This document shows positions 1 to 7,900 of a DNA stretch of 19,445 nucleotides, piece after piece. Position numbers and translations under genes: made by a program. The stretch is from an uncultured Collinsella sp. (lineage in GTDB: Bacteria > Actinomycetota > Coriobacteriia > Coriobacteriales > Coriobacteriaceae): the NCBI GenBank assembly GCA_900547125.1, contig URFU01000027.1, forward strand, positions 1-19,445. The letters are read 5' to 3'. Numbering within the stretch: position 1 is the stretch's first letter; each line of letters begins with the position of its first letter. The notes beneath the pieces were generated by a model. It was not told the DNA's origin. It ran no database searches and was given only the letters and a program-made list of their open reading frames with translations.

Positions 1-1534
1 TGGCGATGAGGTCGAACTAATTGCCGAGATCGATGAGGTCACCGGCGAGATGTTGCGTGAGTATGAGGCCATTCCCGTATGGCCGGCCTCTCACTACGTG
101 ACCGAGAAGCCAAAGGTCAAGGCGGCTCTGAAATCGATCAGCGAAGAGTGCGAGAAGCGTGTGGCCGAGCTCAAGGCGACCGACAAGTTGCTCGAGGCAC
201 AGCGCCTGCAGCAGCGTACCGATTATGATCTCGAGATGCTCGAGGCCATGGGTTTTTGCAACGGCATTGAGAACTACTCGCGTCATTTGGACGGGCGCAA
301 GCCGGGCGAGCCGCCGTTTACCCTGATTGATTACTTTCCCAAGGACATGCTCTGCATCATCGACGAGAGCCATGTGACGGTGCCGCAGATTCGCGGTATG
401 CATGAAGGCGACCGATCGCGTAAGGTGACCTTGGTGGAGCACGGCTTTCGCCTGCCCTCTGCGCTCGATAACCGTCCGCTCCGATTTGATGAGTTTGAGG
501 CGAGGATCCCCCAGTTCATCTATGTTTCGGCAACGCCGGGTGATTATGAGCTGCGTGTGAGTCAAAACGATGTGGAGCAGATCATTCGACCGACCGGTCT
601 ACTCGACCCCAAAATTGACGTGCGTCCGGTTCGCGGCCAGATCGATGATCTCGAGGATGAAATTCGCGAGCGTGTGGCCCGCAAGGAACGCGTGTTGGTG
701 ACCACGCTGACCAAGCGCATGGCAGAGGACCTTACCGACCATCTGCTCGACGCTGGCATTAAGGTCAACTACATGCACTCCGATACGGCGACGATGGACC
801 GTGTCGAAATCCTGCGAACGCTGCGCGAGGGCAAAATTGATGTTCTGGTGGGTATCAATCTGCTGCGCGAGGGCTTGGACCTCCCCGAGGTCTCGCTGGT
901 GGCGATTCTCGATGCCGACAAGGAAGGCTTTTTGCGTAACCGTCGTTCTCTGATTCAGACGATTGGTCGTGCGGCCCGTAATGCCGACGGCGAAGTCATT
1001 ATGTATGCAGACGTCGTGACCGATTCGATGAGAGAGGCAATCGACGAGACACGGCGCCGACGCGAGATCCAGATGGCCTATAACGAAGAACACGGCATTG
1101 TGCCCAAGACGGTTCGCAAGGCCATCAATGACATCTCGAGCTTCATTGCTGAGGCGGAGAAGACCGTTGGCTCCAAGGGGCGTTCGAAGGGCGATTCGTT
1201 GGGCCACGGCGCATTCTATACGCCCGATGAAAACGGCGGGGGCGCTCCGCCGGAGACGGTGCCGTCTGAGCAGACGCTCGCCGAGCAGCTCAAGGAGCTG
1301 CCACATGATGAACTTGTGCGGATCGCTGAGACCATGGAGGAAGATATGCGCAATGCTTCTGCCGCCATGGACTTCGAGGAAGCAGCGCGTCTGCGCGATG
1401 CAGTCGTTCAGATTAGGGCGATGCTTGAGGGTGCGACTGAGGACGAGACGATTGAGCGCTTGCGCTCGCAGGCCCGCAAAGGCTCTACGTTCGCTTCGGG
1501 CAGAAAACGCCAGGGCGCGCGGTTTAAGAAATAA
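1..1534 (+). CDS. uvrB: UvrABC excinuclease subunit B, 5'-truncated by window edge
   Basis: This is the damage-verifying helicase-like subunit of nucleotide excision repair. UvrA loads it onto DNA, and it then recruits UvrC. The reading frame is open from base 2 with no start in the window, and the first residues (GDEVELIAEIDEVTGE) match the internal UvrB region just after the beta-hairpin part. About 510 codons are visible of a family length near 660-700, so the N-terminal Walker A part lies outside. Visible motifs are the DESH motif (about 361-372), YVSATPG (about 520-540), the helicase motif V/VI block with GINLLREGLDLPEV and QTIGRAARN (about 853-980), and a C-terminal UVR domain containing MDFEEAARLRD (about 1366-1400) that pairs with the UvrC UVR domain. 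A basic tail ends the protein. A strong terminator follows directly. Identification is very secure. Confidence 0.98.
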   Translation, partial: GDEVELIAEIDEVTGEMLREYEAIPVWPASHYVTEKPKVKAALKSISEECEKRVAELKATDKLLEAQRLQQRTDYDLEMLEAMGFCNGIENYSRHLDGRKPGEPPFTLIDYFPKDMLCIIDESHVTVPQIRGMHEGDRSRKVTLVEHGFRLPSALDNRPLRFDEFEARIPQFIYVSATPGDYELRVSQNDVEQIIRPTGLLDPKIDVRPVRGQIDDLEDEIRERVARKERVLVTTLTKRMAEDLTDHLLDAGIKVNYMHSDTATMDRVEILRTLREGKIDVLVGINLLREGLDLPEVSLVAILDADKEGFLRNRRSLIQTIGRAARNADGEVIMYADVVTDSMREAIDETRRRREIQMAYNEEHGIVPKTVRKAINDISSFIAEAEKTVGSKGRSKGDSLGHGAFYTPDENGGGAPPETVPSEQTLAEQLKELPHDELVRIAETMEEDMRNASAAMDFEEAARLRDAVVQIRAMLEGATEDETIERLRSQARKGSTFASGRKRQGARFKK

Positions 1535-1580
1535 GGCACGGCCCCCGAGCTCCTCGCTGAGCTCGGGGGCCGTGCCTTTT
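1535..1580 (+). terminator. Rho-independent terminator after uvrB, between convergent genes
   Basis: A perfect 18-bp inverted repeat (arms 1535-1552 and 1559-1576, 6-nt loop) starts on the base after the uvrB stop and is followed by TTTT. On the minus strand the same stem is followed by TTATTT, so it could also stop the convergent flavoprotein transcript whose stop codon is at 1587-1589. Confidence 0.92.
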
Positions 1581-1586
1581 AGCGAG

Positions 1587-3227
1587 CTAGAGATCGGCAA
1601 TGAGGGCTTTGGCGCAACGGATGCCATCGGTAGCGGCGCTCATGATTCCGCCGGCATATCCGGCCCCCTCGCCGCAGGGGTAGAGCCCCGGGGTCGATAC
1701 GGCGTGGCATTCCCGGTCTCGAGTGACAGTGACCGGAGAGCTCGAGCGTGTCTCAACACCGGTGAGGACGGCATCGGGATGGTCGTAGCCACGCAGTTTT
1801 TTGCCTAGCAAGGGAATTCCCAGACGAAGCGACTCGATGATATGTTGCGGCAATGACTCATCGATCGCTGTCCAGGTCACGCCGAGCGGATAGGTGGGCT
1901 TTACCTTGCCGCATGTCGTGCTGGCGCGTTCTGCAAGGAAATCACCGACGAGCTGTGCCGGTGCGTTCCAGTTGGAGCCGCCAAGGCGATAGGCAGCCCG
2001 CTCGCAAATGCGCTGGAGTTCTACGCCTGCAAGAGGATCGTCGCTGGGAAGATCGTCGGGCGTGACGTTAACGAGGAGGGCGGCGTTTGCGTTGCGGCCG
2101 GCGCGGGCGTTGAGGCTGGCGCCGTTGACGCACAGATGGCCGGGCTCTGAAGAGGCGGCGACAACCTGTCCGCCGGGACACATGCAGAATGAGAACACGC
2201 TGCGACCGTTGGGAAGATGGGCAACGAGCTTATAGGGGGCTGCCCCGAGCGCGGGATGACCCGCCGCGGGGCCATATTGCGCCCGATCGATATCACGCTG
2301 TGGGTGTTCGATGCGAACGCCCATGGCAAACGTCTTTTGCGCGAGGGCTACGTTATGGTCCTCGAGGAGCTCAAATACGTCGCGGGCGGAGTGGCCGCAG
2401 GCAAGGATAAGGTGCTTCGTGGTGATTTGCTCAGTCGCGGCATGTTGAGACGTCTGGACATCGATGCCCGCGATGGCGCCGGACGCGTCGGCGCGAATGT
2501 CAACGAGCTTTGTTCGATAGCGGACGACACCTCCAAGTCGTTCGATGCGCTGGGAAATATTGGTGACTACTGTGGGAAGGATGTCGGAGCCAATGTGCGG
2601 CTTGGCATCCCACAGAATGTCTCGGGGTGCGCCCGCTTCGACGAAGGTGTCCAGGATAAGGCGATGGGCGGGATTTTTAGTTCCCGTATTGAGCTTGCCA
2701 TCCGAGAAAGTCCCCGCGCCGCCCAAGCCAAACTGGATATTGCTCTCGGGGTCGAGGCCGCGCTCTTTCAGGAAGAGGTCGATTGCCTGCGAGCGGCGAA
2801 GTGCCGGATCGCCTCGCTCGATGAGCAAGGGCTTCAGACCTGCTTCGGCGAGGGTAAGTGCGGCGAAAAGGCCGGCGCATCCGGCACCGACGACGACGGG
2901 GCGCTCTTTGGGTGCGCCGGAAACGGGGGAGGGGAATGAAGGCTCATTGTCTTCTATCGTGCGCACGCGTGGGCGGTCGCGCGCAGCAACGCTGCCGAGC
3001 ACTGTCTGCTCGATGTCTGGGCTCGTCAACTCAACACGAAAGCTCAGGATAAAATGAACATCACGTTTTTTGCGGGCATCGATGGACTTGCGGTGGAGCT
3101 CGATGGACTTGATCTCAGAGTCTTTGCAACGTAGGACGCGTTTGACGACTCGCTTGCCAACGATGAGGCAAGCATTTTCATCACCGGCTTCATCGAGTGA
3201 CGCAGTGACTTGGGTGATTTCGATCAT
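1587..3227 (-). CDS. FAD-dependent dehydrogenase, COG2509-like
   Basis: A predicted soluble flavoprotein of 546 residues whose substrate is unknown. An N-terminal alpha/beta domain of about 100 residues precedes a Rossmann FAD-binding site, VVGAGCAGL (about residues 112-120), followed by an acidic strand end (LLIERGD) that would hold the FAD ribose. The segment FGLGGAGTFSDGKLNTG is characteristic of this uncharacterised dehydrogenase family, and the C-terminal YPCGEGAGYAGGIMSA is its second FAD contact. Length and architecture are normal for the family. The ATG is preceded by AAGGAG at 6-nt spacing (3234-3239), which fixes the start. It is the last gene of the minus-strand block; a terminator-like hairpin lies between it and the preceding flavoprotein, so its expression may be partly independent. 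The family assignment is firm, but the physiological reaction cannot be read from sequence. Confidence 0.9.
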   Translation of the reverse strand: MIEITQVTASLDEAGDENACLIVGKRVVKRVLRCKDSEIKSIELHRKSIDARKKRDVHFILSFRVELTSPDIEQTVLGSVAARDRPRVRTIEDNEPSFPSPVSGAPKERPVVVGAGCAGLFAALTLAEAGLKPLLIERGDPALRRSQAIDLFLKERGLDPESNIQFGLGGAGTFSDGKLNTGTKNPAHRLILDTFVEAGAPRDILWDAKPHIGSDILPTVVTNISQRIERLGGVVRYRTKLVDIRADASGAIAGIDVQTSQHAATEQITTKHLILACGHSARDVFELLEDHNVALAQKTFAMGVRIEHPQRDIDRAQYGPAAGHPALGAAPYKLVAHLPNGRSVFSFCMCPGGQVVAASSEPGHLCVNGASLNARAGRNANAALLVNVTPDDLPSDDPLAGVELQRICERAAYRLGGSNWNAPAQLVGDFLAERASTTCGKVKPTYPLGVTWTAIDESLPQHIIESLRLGIPLLGKKLRGYDHPDAVLTGVETRSSSPVTVTRDRECHAVSTPGLYPCGEGAGYAGGIMSAATDGIRCAKALIADL

Positions 3228-3233
3228 CGAGGT

Positions 3234-3239
3234 CTCCTT
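3234..3239 (-). promoter_or_regulatory. Shine-Dalgarno of the COG2509-like gene
   Basis: AAGGAG on the minus strand, six bases before the ATG at 3227-3225. It supports that start. Confidence 0.8.
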
Positions 3240-3245
3240 AGATGC

Positions 3246-3277
3246 AAGAAAGAGGCCGTCCGGTGTCCCAGACGGCC
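3246..3277 (-). terminator. Terminator-like hairpin between the two flavoprotein genes
   Basis: Read on the minus strand, GGCCGTC (3277-3271) pairs with GACGGCC (3260-3254), with a further T-G wobble, and is followed by TCTTTCTT. It lies after the stop of the HI0933-type gene and only a few bases before the ribosome binding site of the next gene. It can act as the terminator of the upstream gene or as an attenuator of the downstream one. Confidence 0.65.
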
Positions 3278-3290
3278 CGAATGCGTTTTG

Positions 3291-3296
3291 ATTATA
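3291..3296 (-). promoter_or_regulatory. Candidate -10 box (TATAAT) for the COG2509-like gene
   Basis: A perfect TATAAT on the minus strand lies 64 bases upstream of the ATG and just after the stop codon of the upstream gene. No convincing -35 is found at 16-18 bp (about CAAGTA), so the promoter call is tentative. Transcription from it would enter the hairpin at 3277-3246 within about 10 bases. Confidence 0.4.
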
Positions 3297-3305
3297 ACTG
3301 CGCGG

Positions 3306-4577
3306 CTATAGGTTACTTGCAGCGCGAATGCCCGAAATCCAGGCCCATGCAAGGTTAAAGCCACCACAGTCGGCGTCGATATCGAGTGCTTCGCCGCAGA
3401 CGCAAAGCGGGGCATCGGCTGCATCGTTTGCGCGAAGGCTGGGTATCGAGATGGTCTCGATGGGTATGCCGCCACGTGTGACCTGTGCCGAGCGCTCCTC
3501 GGCCGTTCCCTCGACGAGCAGTTTAAAGTGCTCGAGGATGGAGACCAGATGGATGACATCGTTGGAGCCTGGATGGCACTGCTCGAACGCTGTGCAGACG
3601 ACGCGGGAGAGTTGCGGGGCAAGCATACCGTCGAGCCAATGGGGATCGCGGGGCGAAAAGCCGCCGAGCAGCTCAACGCGCCGATTAAGCATATCGAGCA
3701 ACTCGTCTTTAGAGAGGTCGGGGAAAACGTCGAGCAGGATCGTATCGCCGCGCTGGATACGACGGGAGAGGTTGAAGACAGCGACGCCCGAGATGCCGAA
3801 GGTTCGAAACAGCACTTCACCGTTTTCGTGCCAGAGCTCACTGTGGTTGCGGGCGAGCGTCAAGCGGGCGCGGACGCGCAGACCATCTAACGTCTTGAGT
3901 GCCGCCCGATCGCCAACGACCGTTGCCGATACGGGGCAGAGGATGGGGCGCAGCGAAGTGAGGGGGAGGCTAAACGTATCGGCGATACCGGTGGGGTTGC
4001 CGCCCGTGGCGATAATTACGGCGTGTGCCTGCAGGGTCGCGTTCTTGCGAGGGACATCGGTGAGCGCTTTCCGAAGTGAGCGGAGTTCCGATTTTCGGTC
4101 GTCGTGCTTTTTTGCCTTGAGCGTCCGCGCTGGACGGTCTATTTGGAGTGCCCAGCCTTCAGAAGCTTTGTGCGCCGAGGCAACGTTGGCTCCACAGATT
4201 AAGGTGATATCTAGGCGGTCGCAAACGTTGAGAAGCGCGTCGCGCACCGATTCGGCGCGAAGGGAGCGCGGGTACAGCCGGCCTTCCTCGGAGGTTGTCA
4301 TGATGCCCAGCGAGGAGAAGAAACCCATAAGCTCTTGTTCGGGCTGGGGGCCCATAACGGATTCGACGAATGCGGGGTGGTTATACCGCTGTGGATCAAT
4401 CGATTCGTTTGAGAGGTTGCAGCGGCCGTTTCCGGTTGCGAGCAGCTTAAGGCCGCAGGCGACGTCGCGCTCGACGACGCAGACGCTTTTGCCGATACGC
4501 GCCGCCGTAATGGCGGCGGCGAGGCCCGAAGCCCCGCCGCCGATCACCAAGACGTCATAGAAGGCGCTTGCGTTCAC
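3306..4577 (-). CDS. HI0933/BaiN-type NAD(P)/FAD-dependent oxidoreductase
   Basis: A 423-residue flavoprotein of the HI0933 (YhiN/BaiN) family. Seen motifs are the N-terminal dinucleotide-binding VIGGGASGLAAA (residues 11-22), the family signature GLKLLATGNGRCNLSN (about 42-57), the internal IATGGNPTGI, and the C-terminal CGEALDIDADCGGFNLAWAW that closes the FAD site. Members include BaiN, a bile-acid 3-dehydro-4,6-reductase of gut clostridia, but the family is broad and most members have no assigned substrate, so bile-acid activity is only a possibility. The start is GTG at 4577-4575, directly after the mrp stop TAA with zero spacing; GAGG at the end of mrp serves as ribosome binding site. 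Translation is therefore probably coupled to mrp. Full length; no defects seen. Confidence 0.92.
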   Translation of the reverse strand: MNASAFYDVLVIGGGASGLAAAITAARIGKSVCVVERDVACGLKLLATGNGRCNLSNESIDPQRYNHPAFVESVMGPQPEQELMGFFSSLGIMTTSEEGRLYPRSLRAESVRDALLNVCDRLDITLICGANVASAHKASEGWALQIDRPARTLKAKKHDDRKSELRSLRKALTDVPRKNATLQAHAVIIATGGNPTGIADTFSLPLTSLRPILCPVSATVVGDRAALKTLDGLRVRARLTLARNHSELWHENGEVLFRTFGISGVAVFNLSRRIQRGDTILLDVFPDLSKDELLDMLNRRVELLGGFSPRDPHWLDGMLAPQLSRVVCTAFEQCHPGSNDVIHLVSILEHFKLLVEGTAEERSAQVTRGGIPIETISIPSLRANDAADAPLCVCGEALDIDADCGGFNLAWAWISGIRAASNL

Positions 4578-5408
4578 TTAGGCCTCGTCTGTCTCGTGCG
4601 GGGCGACGGCCTCAACGGCGGAGACGGCTTGGGGCAGCATGCCGGCGGGCAGCGCGGTTTCGACCTCTCCCTTGTCGCAGGCTTCGGCGAGCGCGGGATC
4701 GATGGGCAGCTGACCAAGGACGTCGAGATGATAGGTCTCGGCGACTTCGGGGAGTTTGCTCTTGCCGAAGACCTCGATCTTCTTGCCGCAGTCGGGGCAC
4801 TCGATATAGCTCATGTTCTCGACAATGCCCAGAATGGGGATGTTCATCTTCTCGGCCATGTTGACTGCCTTGGCGACGATCATCGAGACTAAGTCTTGCG
4901 GGCTCGTGACGATGACGATGCCATCGACGGGCAGCGATTGGAAAACGGTGAGCGCGACATCGCCCGTTCCCGGAGGCATGTCGACCAACAGGTAGTCGAT
5001 GGGACCCCAAGAGGTTTCGCTCCAGAATTGCCTGATGGCGCCGGCGATGACCGGACCACGCCAGAGGACGGGATCAGTCTCGTTTTGAAGCAGCAGGTTG
5101 GAGCTCATGACCTTGACGCCGTGCTCGGAGATCTCGGGCAGCATGAGGTTGCCGAGGGCATGGACATGGCGTCCGCTCATGCCGAACATTTTGGGGATGG
5201 AGGGACCGGTGATGTCGGCGTCGAGAATGCCAACCTTGTTGCCGCGGCGGGCGAGCTCGGTTGCGATGGCGCCCGTCACAAACGACTTGCCGACGCCTCC
5301 CTTGCCAGAAAGCACAGCGATAACGCGCTTGACCTCCGACAGCGTATTCTCTTCAAATTGCGACGGCGTTGTTTGTCCGCCGGCTGCTTGTGCGTGCTCG
5401 CAACCCAT
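4578..5408 (-). CDS. mrp: Mrp/NBP35-family Fe-S cluster carrier ATPase
   Basis: A cytosolic P-loop ATPase (276 residues) of the ApbC/Mrp/NBP35 family, which binds and hands over 4Fe-4S clusters to apo-proteins. Seen are the deviant Walker A GKGGVGKS (residues 35-42), the switch region ILDADITGPSIPKMFG, Walker B LLVDMPPGTGD (about 140-150) and the CPDC motif (C204, C207) that ligates the bridging cluster in the dimer. A further cysteine lies at position 3 in the N-terminal MGCEH. The frame is open upstream to an ATG at 5465, but only the ATG at 5408 has a good ribosome binding site (AAGGAG, 6-nt spacing), and the candidate promoter overlaps the upstream ATG, so the shorter form is chosen. It is directly followed by the HI0933-type flavoprotein gene. 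Confidence 0.95.
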   Translation of the reverse strand: MGCEHAQAAGGQTTPSQFEENTLSEVKRVIAVLSGKGGVGKSFVTGAIATELARRGNKVGILDADITGPSIPKMFGMSGRHVHALGNLMLPEISEHGVKVMSSNLLLQNETDPVLWRGPVIAGAIRQFWSETSWGPIDYLLVDMPPGTGDVALTVFQSLPVDGIVIVTSPQDLVSMIVAKAVNMAEKMNIPILGIVENMSYIECPDCGKKIEVFGKSKLPEVAETYHLDVLGQLPIDPALAEACDKGEVETALPAGMLPQAVSAVEAVAPHETDEA

Positions 5409-5414
5409 ATAAGA

Positions 5415-5420
5415 CTCCTT
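5415..5420 (-). promoter_or_regulatory. Shine-Dalgarno that decides the mrp start
   Basis: AAGGAG on the minus strand, six bases before the ATG at 5408-5406. The in-frame ATG at 5465 has no comparable site. Confidence 0.8.
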
Positions 5421-5463
5421 TGTATATGTTGGGGCCGGGGCCCCGCGATGTGACACGAGCGTC

Positions 5464-5493
5464 ATTGTACCCTCGTTTGTGAGCGGGAGTCAT
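5464..5493 (-). promoter_or_regulatory. Candidate sigma-70-type promoter of mrp
   Basis: On the minus strand, ATGACT (5493-5488, 4 of 6 matches to TTGACA) is followed after 18 bp by TACAAT (5469-5464, 5 of 6 matches to TATAAT). The predicted start is near 5457, giving a leader of about 50 nt with a GC-rich GGGGCCCC palindrome. Confidence 0.6.
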
Positions 5494-5504
5494 TTGCGAT
5501 GCAT

Positions 5505-5539
5505 TTGGGCCGAGCGTGCTTGCAATACGATGGGCCCAA
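5505..5539 (-). repeat. Inverted repeat downstream of the LTA-synthase-like gene
   Basis: TTGGGCC (5505-5511) and GGCCCAA (5533-5539) form a 7-bp stem with a 21-nt loop, starting 15 bases after the stop codon. There is no T-run, so it is at most a weak terminator or mRNA 3'-end stem. Confidence 0.35.
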
Positions 5540-5553
5540 GCGAATGGGCGGGC

Positions 5554-7707
5554 TTACTGAACTTTGCTGGCGAACTCGAGGTATTGCATGCGCTGCAGCT
5601 TGTCGATCGTCGAGGCGTATGGGCTGTCTTCAGATTCCAAGTCGTAGCGCAGCCCGTCGGCACCAAGATAGCCGGCAACATTGATGGTGGGCACATCTGA
5701 CCTTGTTGCAAGCAGGGCCTTTTGATAGTCGGTGAGCGGGGCGCCGATTTTATTAAGGGTAATGGCTGCAATCTCGTTTGCGCCGACGGTGTCGTAGACG
5801 TTGAGCTCGGTATTGCCGGCGATTTCATAGTTAGCCCAGACGAAATAGGTCGACTGATAGATACGGAAAGCGTGGCTTGCCGTATCTTCCTGAGGGTACA
5901 GCTCGTCGTTGAGAGTCGTTGCGGCGCTCGGCTGATGGTCGCCAAAAAAGACAAGAACAACCGGTCTGCCGATATTGCGGAGCTCGTTGATAAAGTACTC
6001 GAGGTCCCGGTCGGATGCGTTGATGCAGGTGAGATAGGTATTGAGCGCGCTATTGGCGCCCTCGCTGGCTCCCTCGACCCAATAGTTTGTCAGCTCTTCG
6101 GCGGGAACGGTGCCATAGTCGTAGCCGCCGTGATTTTGCATCGTGACGTCAAAGATGAACTGCGGCGCTTCGTCGGTTCTAAGCAGGTCGAGTATCTTGT
6201 CGTAGGTGGCGTAGTCGCATACGCCGGCATGGTAATAGGGCGCACCTTCGAAATCGCCGATTGAAAGAAAGTCTCTAAAGCCCAGCTGCTGATAGATTTT
6301 ATCTCGATGGTAGTTGACGGGGTTTTGCGGGTGCATAGCGGTAGTGGTATACCCAAGCTCTTTAAGGTCCTTTGCCAGGCTGTTGACACCATTCATCTGA
6401 TACAGCTGATAGGGGATTTTGCCTAATCCGACAAAGGCCGTTGTCGCTCCGGTCAAAAATTCGAATTCGGAGTTCGCCGTTCCGCCACCGGCGACCGAAG
6501 CGAGCATAGTGCCGCGAACAAGTGTGTCGGGAAGCGAGGTGTAGAATGCGGGGCCGGTGTACCCGGCCGCCTGGAGCTGCTCAAAGCACGAAAGGTCGCT
6601 AAAACTCTCGTTCATGACGGCAACAATCGTCGGCTTGATTTCATTGAACTGGGCAACGGCCGCCGCGCGCTGCTCGCTCGAGCCGTACGTGCTGTCGTAG
6701 GCGGCGGCGAGCTCCTGCTCAATGCTCTGCGCCTCATCGGGCGTATAGCCTTCGGGCTTCTCAATGGGCAACTCGTTGACCATTTCGGTGAACGAAGTGA
6801 TAAAACCCTGAGACGCATACGTGGTGATGGGCTGCCAACGGTCAAATCCAAAATCCAGCGCCTGCTCCAAGTCGATGTTGGAAAAGCCCGAGAGCCCCAC
6901 AACGGTCACTAGCAGAAAAGCGCAGAGGTTAGCGGCGATTGCGGGGAAGACATGGGTGGGTGTACGGAGCTTTCGCGGTCGGATAAGCGAAAGAAGCCCC
7001 AGGGAAATCTCCAACAGGGCGAGTGAGGTTACGATTCCGGCGGTAAAGGTAAACTCGTATCCTTCGCTCACTTCCATTGCGGTGCCAAGGGCCAAGATAT
7101 CGCTTGGCAGGATGGCTTCGCCTTTAAACGTTATGACGAAGTGCTCGGCAATGCCAAGGATGCAACAGACGACGGGCACGAGGACCATGACGCCTCCATG
7201 ACGCTGTCCCAGTAAATAAAGGGAGAGCAGAACCGTCGCGAGCAGCCCGACGGAAAACCCGAATGAGTTGGCGGGAATGCGATAGAACGTTTCGTTGCAG
7301 GCAATTTCGAGTGAAACGAACGAGAGCGCTGAAACAGCGGCGACGACAAGGATGTCACGGCAAATACAGGCGACCGTTCCCGTCGCAAGATCGGTTTGGT
7401 CGATAAGTCCCGAAACCAAGGGCTCGACAAGAAGTATGACGGCGGCAGCACCGAGCGCCGAATAAGAAAGGACCCATAGGGAACTGTCCTCATTTACGAG
7501 CAATTGATTCGTAATCCATGCAGCTACCATGCCGAGCGGGATGAGGAGCGTCGCGCACCAAAAGACGCGGGCAATGGGCGGTTTTTCGTTGTGTTTGATT
7601 GAAAAATACACGCGCACGACGACGGCGGCCACGATAAGGACGGCGATGAATATGGGCAGATTGGCCATGTCACTCGAAGTGATTTCAAGGGGGATATCTT
7701 CGGTCAT
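5554..7707 (-). CDS. LTA synthase-like membrane sulfatase-fold phosphotransferase
   Basis: A membrane protein of 717 residues. The N-terminal third has about eight hydrophobic segments (first about residues 15-35, last about 250-272), followed by a linker and an extracytoplasmic alkaline-phosphatase/sulfatase-fold domain (about 358-690). Catalytic features of the LtaS family are visible: a metal-ligand glutamate in MNESFSD (E367), the nucleophile threonine in GGGTANSEFEF (T410), a histidine in QNHGGYD (H526) and the metal-binding pair FGDH (D590, H591). Such enzymes move glycerol-phosphate or related groups from phosphatidylglycerol onto lipid or polymer acceptors at the cell surface. Classical LtaS has five membrane segments; eight would be more like other LTA-synthase-like or OpgB-like relatives, so the product polymer is uncertain. 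The start ATG has AGAGGAAC upstream at 7712-7719. The gene is divergent from uvrA. Confidence 0.88.
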   Translation of the reverse strand: MTEDIPLEITSSDMANLPIFIAVLIVAAVVVRVYFSIKHNEKPPIARVFWCATLLIPLGMVAAWITNQLLVNEDSSLWVLSYSALGAAAVILLVEPLVSGLIDQTDLATGTVACICRDILVVAAVSALSFVSLEIACNETFYRIPANSFGFSVGLLATVLLSLYLLGQRHGGVMVLVPVVCCILGIAEHFVITFKGEAILPSDILALGTAMEVSEGYEFTFTAGIVTSLALLEISLGLLSLIRPRKLRTPTHVFPAIAANLCAFLLVTVVGLSGFSNIDLEQALDFGFDRWQPITTYASQGFITSFTEMVNELPIEKPEGYTPDEAQSIEQELAAAYDSTYGSSEQRAAAVAQFNEIKPTIVAVMNESFSDLSCFEQLQAAGYTGPAFYTSLPDTLVRGTMLASVAGGGTANSEFEFLTGATTAFVGLGKIPYQLYQMNGVNSLAKDLKELGYTTTAMHPQNPVNYHRDKIYQQLGFRDFLSIGDFEGAPYYHAGVCDYATYDKILDLLRTDEAPQFIFDVTMQNHGGYDYGTVPAEELTNYWVEGASEGANSALNTYLTCINASDRDLEYFINELRNIGRPVVLVFFGDHQPSAATTLNDELYPQEDTASHAFRIYQSTYFVWANYEIAGNTELNVYDTVGANEIAAITLNKIGAPLTDYQKALLATRSDVPTINVAGYLGADGLRYDLESEDSPYASTIDKLQRMQYLEFASKVQ

Positions 7708-7742
7708 GGACGTTCCTCTGTTACAGCAAATTAAGTTCAGTT

Positions 7743-7756
7743 TTAGATTACTCTAA
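7743..7756. repeat. Short dyad upstream of the LTA-synthase-like gene
   Basis: TTAGA-TTAC-TCTAA is a perfect 5-bp-arm inverted repeat 36 bp upstream of the LTA-synthase-like ATG, in the divergent intergenic region. It is a possible operator, or chance in a locally AT-rich stretch. Confidence 0.25.
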
Positions 7757-7825
7757 CCTTTCCACGGCATTTCGAGAAACAAAGCACCCGACACGCAAAG
7801 CAAAAGGTCTGCGAATCTTGTATTA

Positions 7826-7839
7826 CGAACATCTGTGCG
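7826..7839. promoter_or_regulatory. LexA-box-like sequence upstream of uvrA
   Basis: CGAACATCTGTGCG matches the Gram-positive/actinobacterial SOS consensus CGAAC-N4-GTTCG with one mismatch (GTGCG for GTTCG). It lies 62 bp upstream of the uvrA ATG, a usual place for SOS control. No clear -35/-10 pair could be fixed around it. Confidence 0.45.
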
Positions 7840-7882
7840 CGTTGAGTGCGTTAAACTCATCGACAGTGTGATTTGAGGTTAT

Positions 7883-7895
7883 AGGAGGCAAGGAG
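7883..7895 (+). promoter_or_regulatory. Double Shine-Dalgarno before uvrA
   Basis: Two overlapping-range sites, AGGAGG and AAGGAG, lie 12 and 5 bases before the ATG at 7901. Only the second has ideal spacing. Confidence 0.7.
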
Positions 7896-7900
7896 CTTCC

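Noticed and set aside
599..1627. A 342-codon antisense frame overlapping uvrB
   Set aside because: It overlaps conserved UvrB helicase motifs and runs through the terminator; no domain is recognisable.
5409..5465. N-terminal extension of Mrp from an upstream in-frame ATG
   Set aside because: The extra 19 residues lack a ribosome binding site and overlap the likely promoter. AAGGAG before the ATG at 5408 fits better.
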